A DNA stretch of 64,000 bases from the NCBI RefSeq assembly GCF_933775445.1, contig NC_065877.1:3224001-3288000 (forward strand), in the 5' to 3' direction. This stretch comes from Argentina anserina. Taxonomy: Eukaryota > Streptophyta > Magnoliopsida > Rosales > Rosaceae. This document shows, one piece after another, positions 63,133 to 64,000 of the stretch (positions are counted from its first letter, which is position 1; the number at the start of each line of letters is the position of its first letter). Under the pieces are notes generated by a model. That model had not been told where the DNA came from, did not search any database, and saw only the letters and a program-made list of their open reading frames with translations. A program made the position numbers and the translations under genes.

Positions 63133-64000
63133 AGAGTAAAGACTACCCCTGGATGTGTTTTGTCACGCTGATTTCAACTTCTTTGTCATCAGGCATTAGC
63201 TTGCTAATTTGGTCCATGATGACTTGCATATGATCATTATGATGTAAGTAAAGAATATGTTCTTCAAAACTTGACCTGTCATGTAATGTAGCATTGCATG
63301 TGCTTGCAAGTAGGTTTTCCAATGTCTATCAGCATTGATTTATATATCTCTGATTCGTTTTATGTCGCTAATACTTTGTGTGATATGAATAAATAATGTC
63401 AATTCATATCACTGTGTCATATAGAAGTTTCAATAACTGGATTCATTTTGGATTTATGGTTACAGAGAAGCTGAGCTGAACTCAGGTTCCAATCTTTGAT
63501 AAGCACAAAACAAGGTTTTGTGGCTCTTCTTTGCCTTGAGATATTGCATATTGACCTTAAGCAACTTCAATTACTAATTTATTGCCAAGCCAGCCAATAT
63601 GTCTTGTCAATTCGTCACAGTGTCGGTTTTGTAGTCAAGGAAAAATACATAATCTGTTTGATCAAGTCTAAGATCCAAGGAGTAAGATCCACAAACCAGA
63701 AAGATCTGGGGGACTTTAAAGAAAAAGCACATGCAACCAGTGTGATCAATAATATTATTAAGCTGTAATAATACTTAAGCCTTTGACTGGTTTCAAAATA
63801 TGATTTTTTTTTTCAGAACCGGAACCGAAATCGAAAAAAAAACAGTTCGGATTTAGCACTAATTACTTCTGGAACTGGAACCGCAAATATCAGATTAGTT
63901 TTCGAATTTTTACAGTTCCAAAAGTTCATTGTGATATATATATATTTATCTCAAAGTCTTAAACAATAACCATATAAAATACCAACTTTAAAATCCAAAT
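63133..64000. other. RECQL1 3' flank and repeat-like DNA
   Basis: 3' untranslated region, then intergenic DNA. From about 63810, words such as GAACCGGAACCG, CAGTTCGG and TGGAACTGGAACCG recur in a way common at plant hAT ends, but the window ends before the structure can be seen. The 90-codon frame at 63496-63768 has no recognisable content. Confidence 0.4.

Overview
The window is nuclear DNA from a flowering plant, most likely a rosid dicot. It has AT-rich intergenic DNA, short GT-AG introns, a eukaryotic tRNA-Asp with internal promoters, and plant-only families (Di19, SYP4 syntaxin, CBP60, DUF3511, class-B GATA, DPD1). I see no bacterial operons, CRISPR arrays or organelle sequence. Exon ends were placed by joining reading frames across splice sites, so they are predictions, but most models close in frame at the length expected for the family. 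|| Layout: 208-464 last exon of an unrecognised gene (+). 1239-4212 Di19 zinc-finger protein (-), with a U12-type AT-AC intron. 5359-7942 SYP4 syntaxin (+). 9011-10818 organelle exonuclease DPD1 (-). 13154-13838 a retroposed insertion with 18-bp target-site duplications. 14315-15538 class-B GATA factor (-). 15675-25475 a tandem duplication of an importin-alpha gene (-): the right copy (22874-25653) is complete, the left copy (16964-19710) has lost exon 1 with the importin-beta-binding domain. 26884-27300 a small secreted cysteine-rich peptide (-). 27854-29202 two hAT-like elements. 30106-31149 J-domain protein (-). 32329-34908 CBP60 calmodulin-binding protein (-). 35797-36376 hAT/Mutator-like element. 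37440-40413 Ppx/GppA-type phosphatase (+). 41008-41079 tRNA-Asp (-). About 41.1-49.8 kb is gene-poor and holds a probable solo LTR and a second long LTR-like block. 50503-54148 Mut-7-like 3'-5' exonuclease (+). 54939-55370 DUF3511 protein (+). 56272-57117 RING-H2 protein (-). 57812-58331 hAT-like element. 59022-63132 RECQL1 helicase (+). || The genes do not form one pathway; this is an ordinary mixed plant region with housekeeping, trafficking, DNA-metabolism and signalling genes. The best leads are the importin duplication, whose junction removed the importin-beta-binding domain and put a copy of GATA upstream DNA in front of an otherwise open ARM-repeat gene; the AT-AC intron of the Di19 gene; the small cysteine-rich peptide gene; and the tRNA-like modules inside a hAT-like element. 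I found no clear sign of a wholly new multi-gene system.
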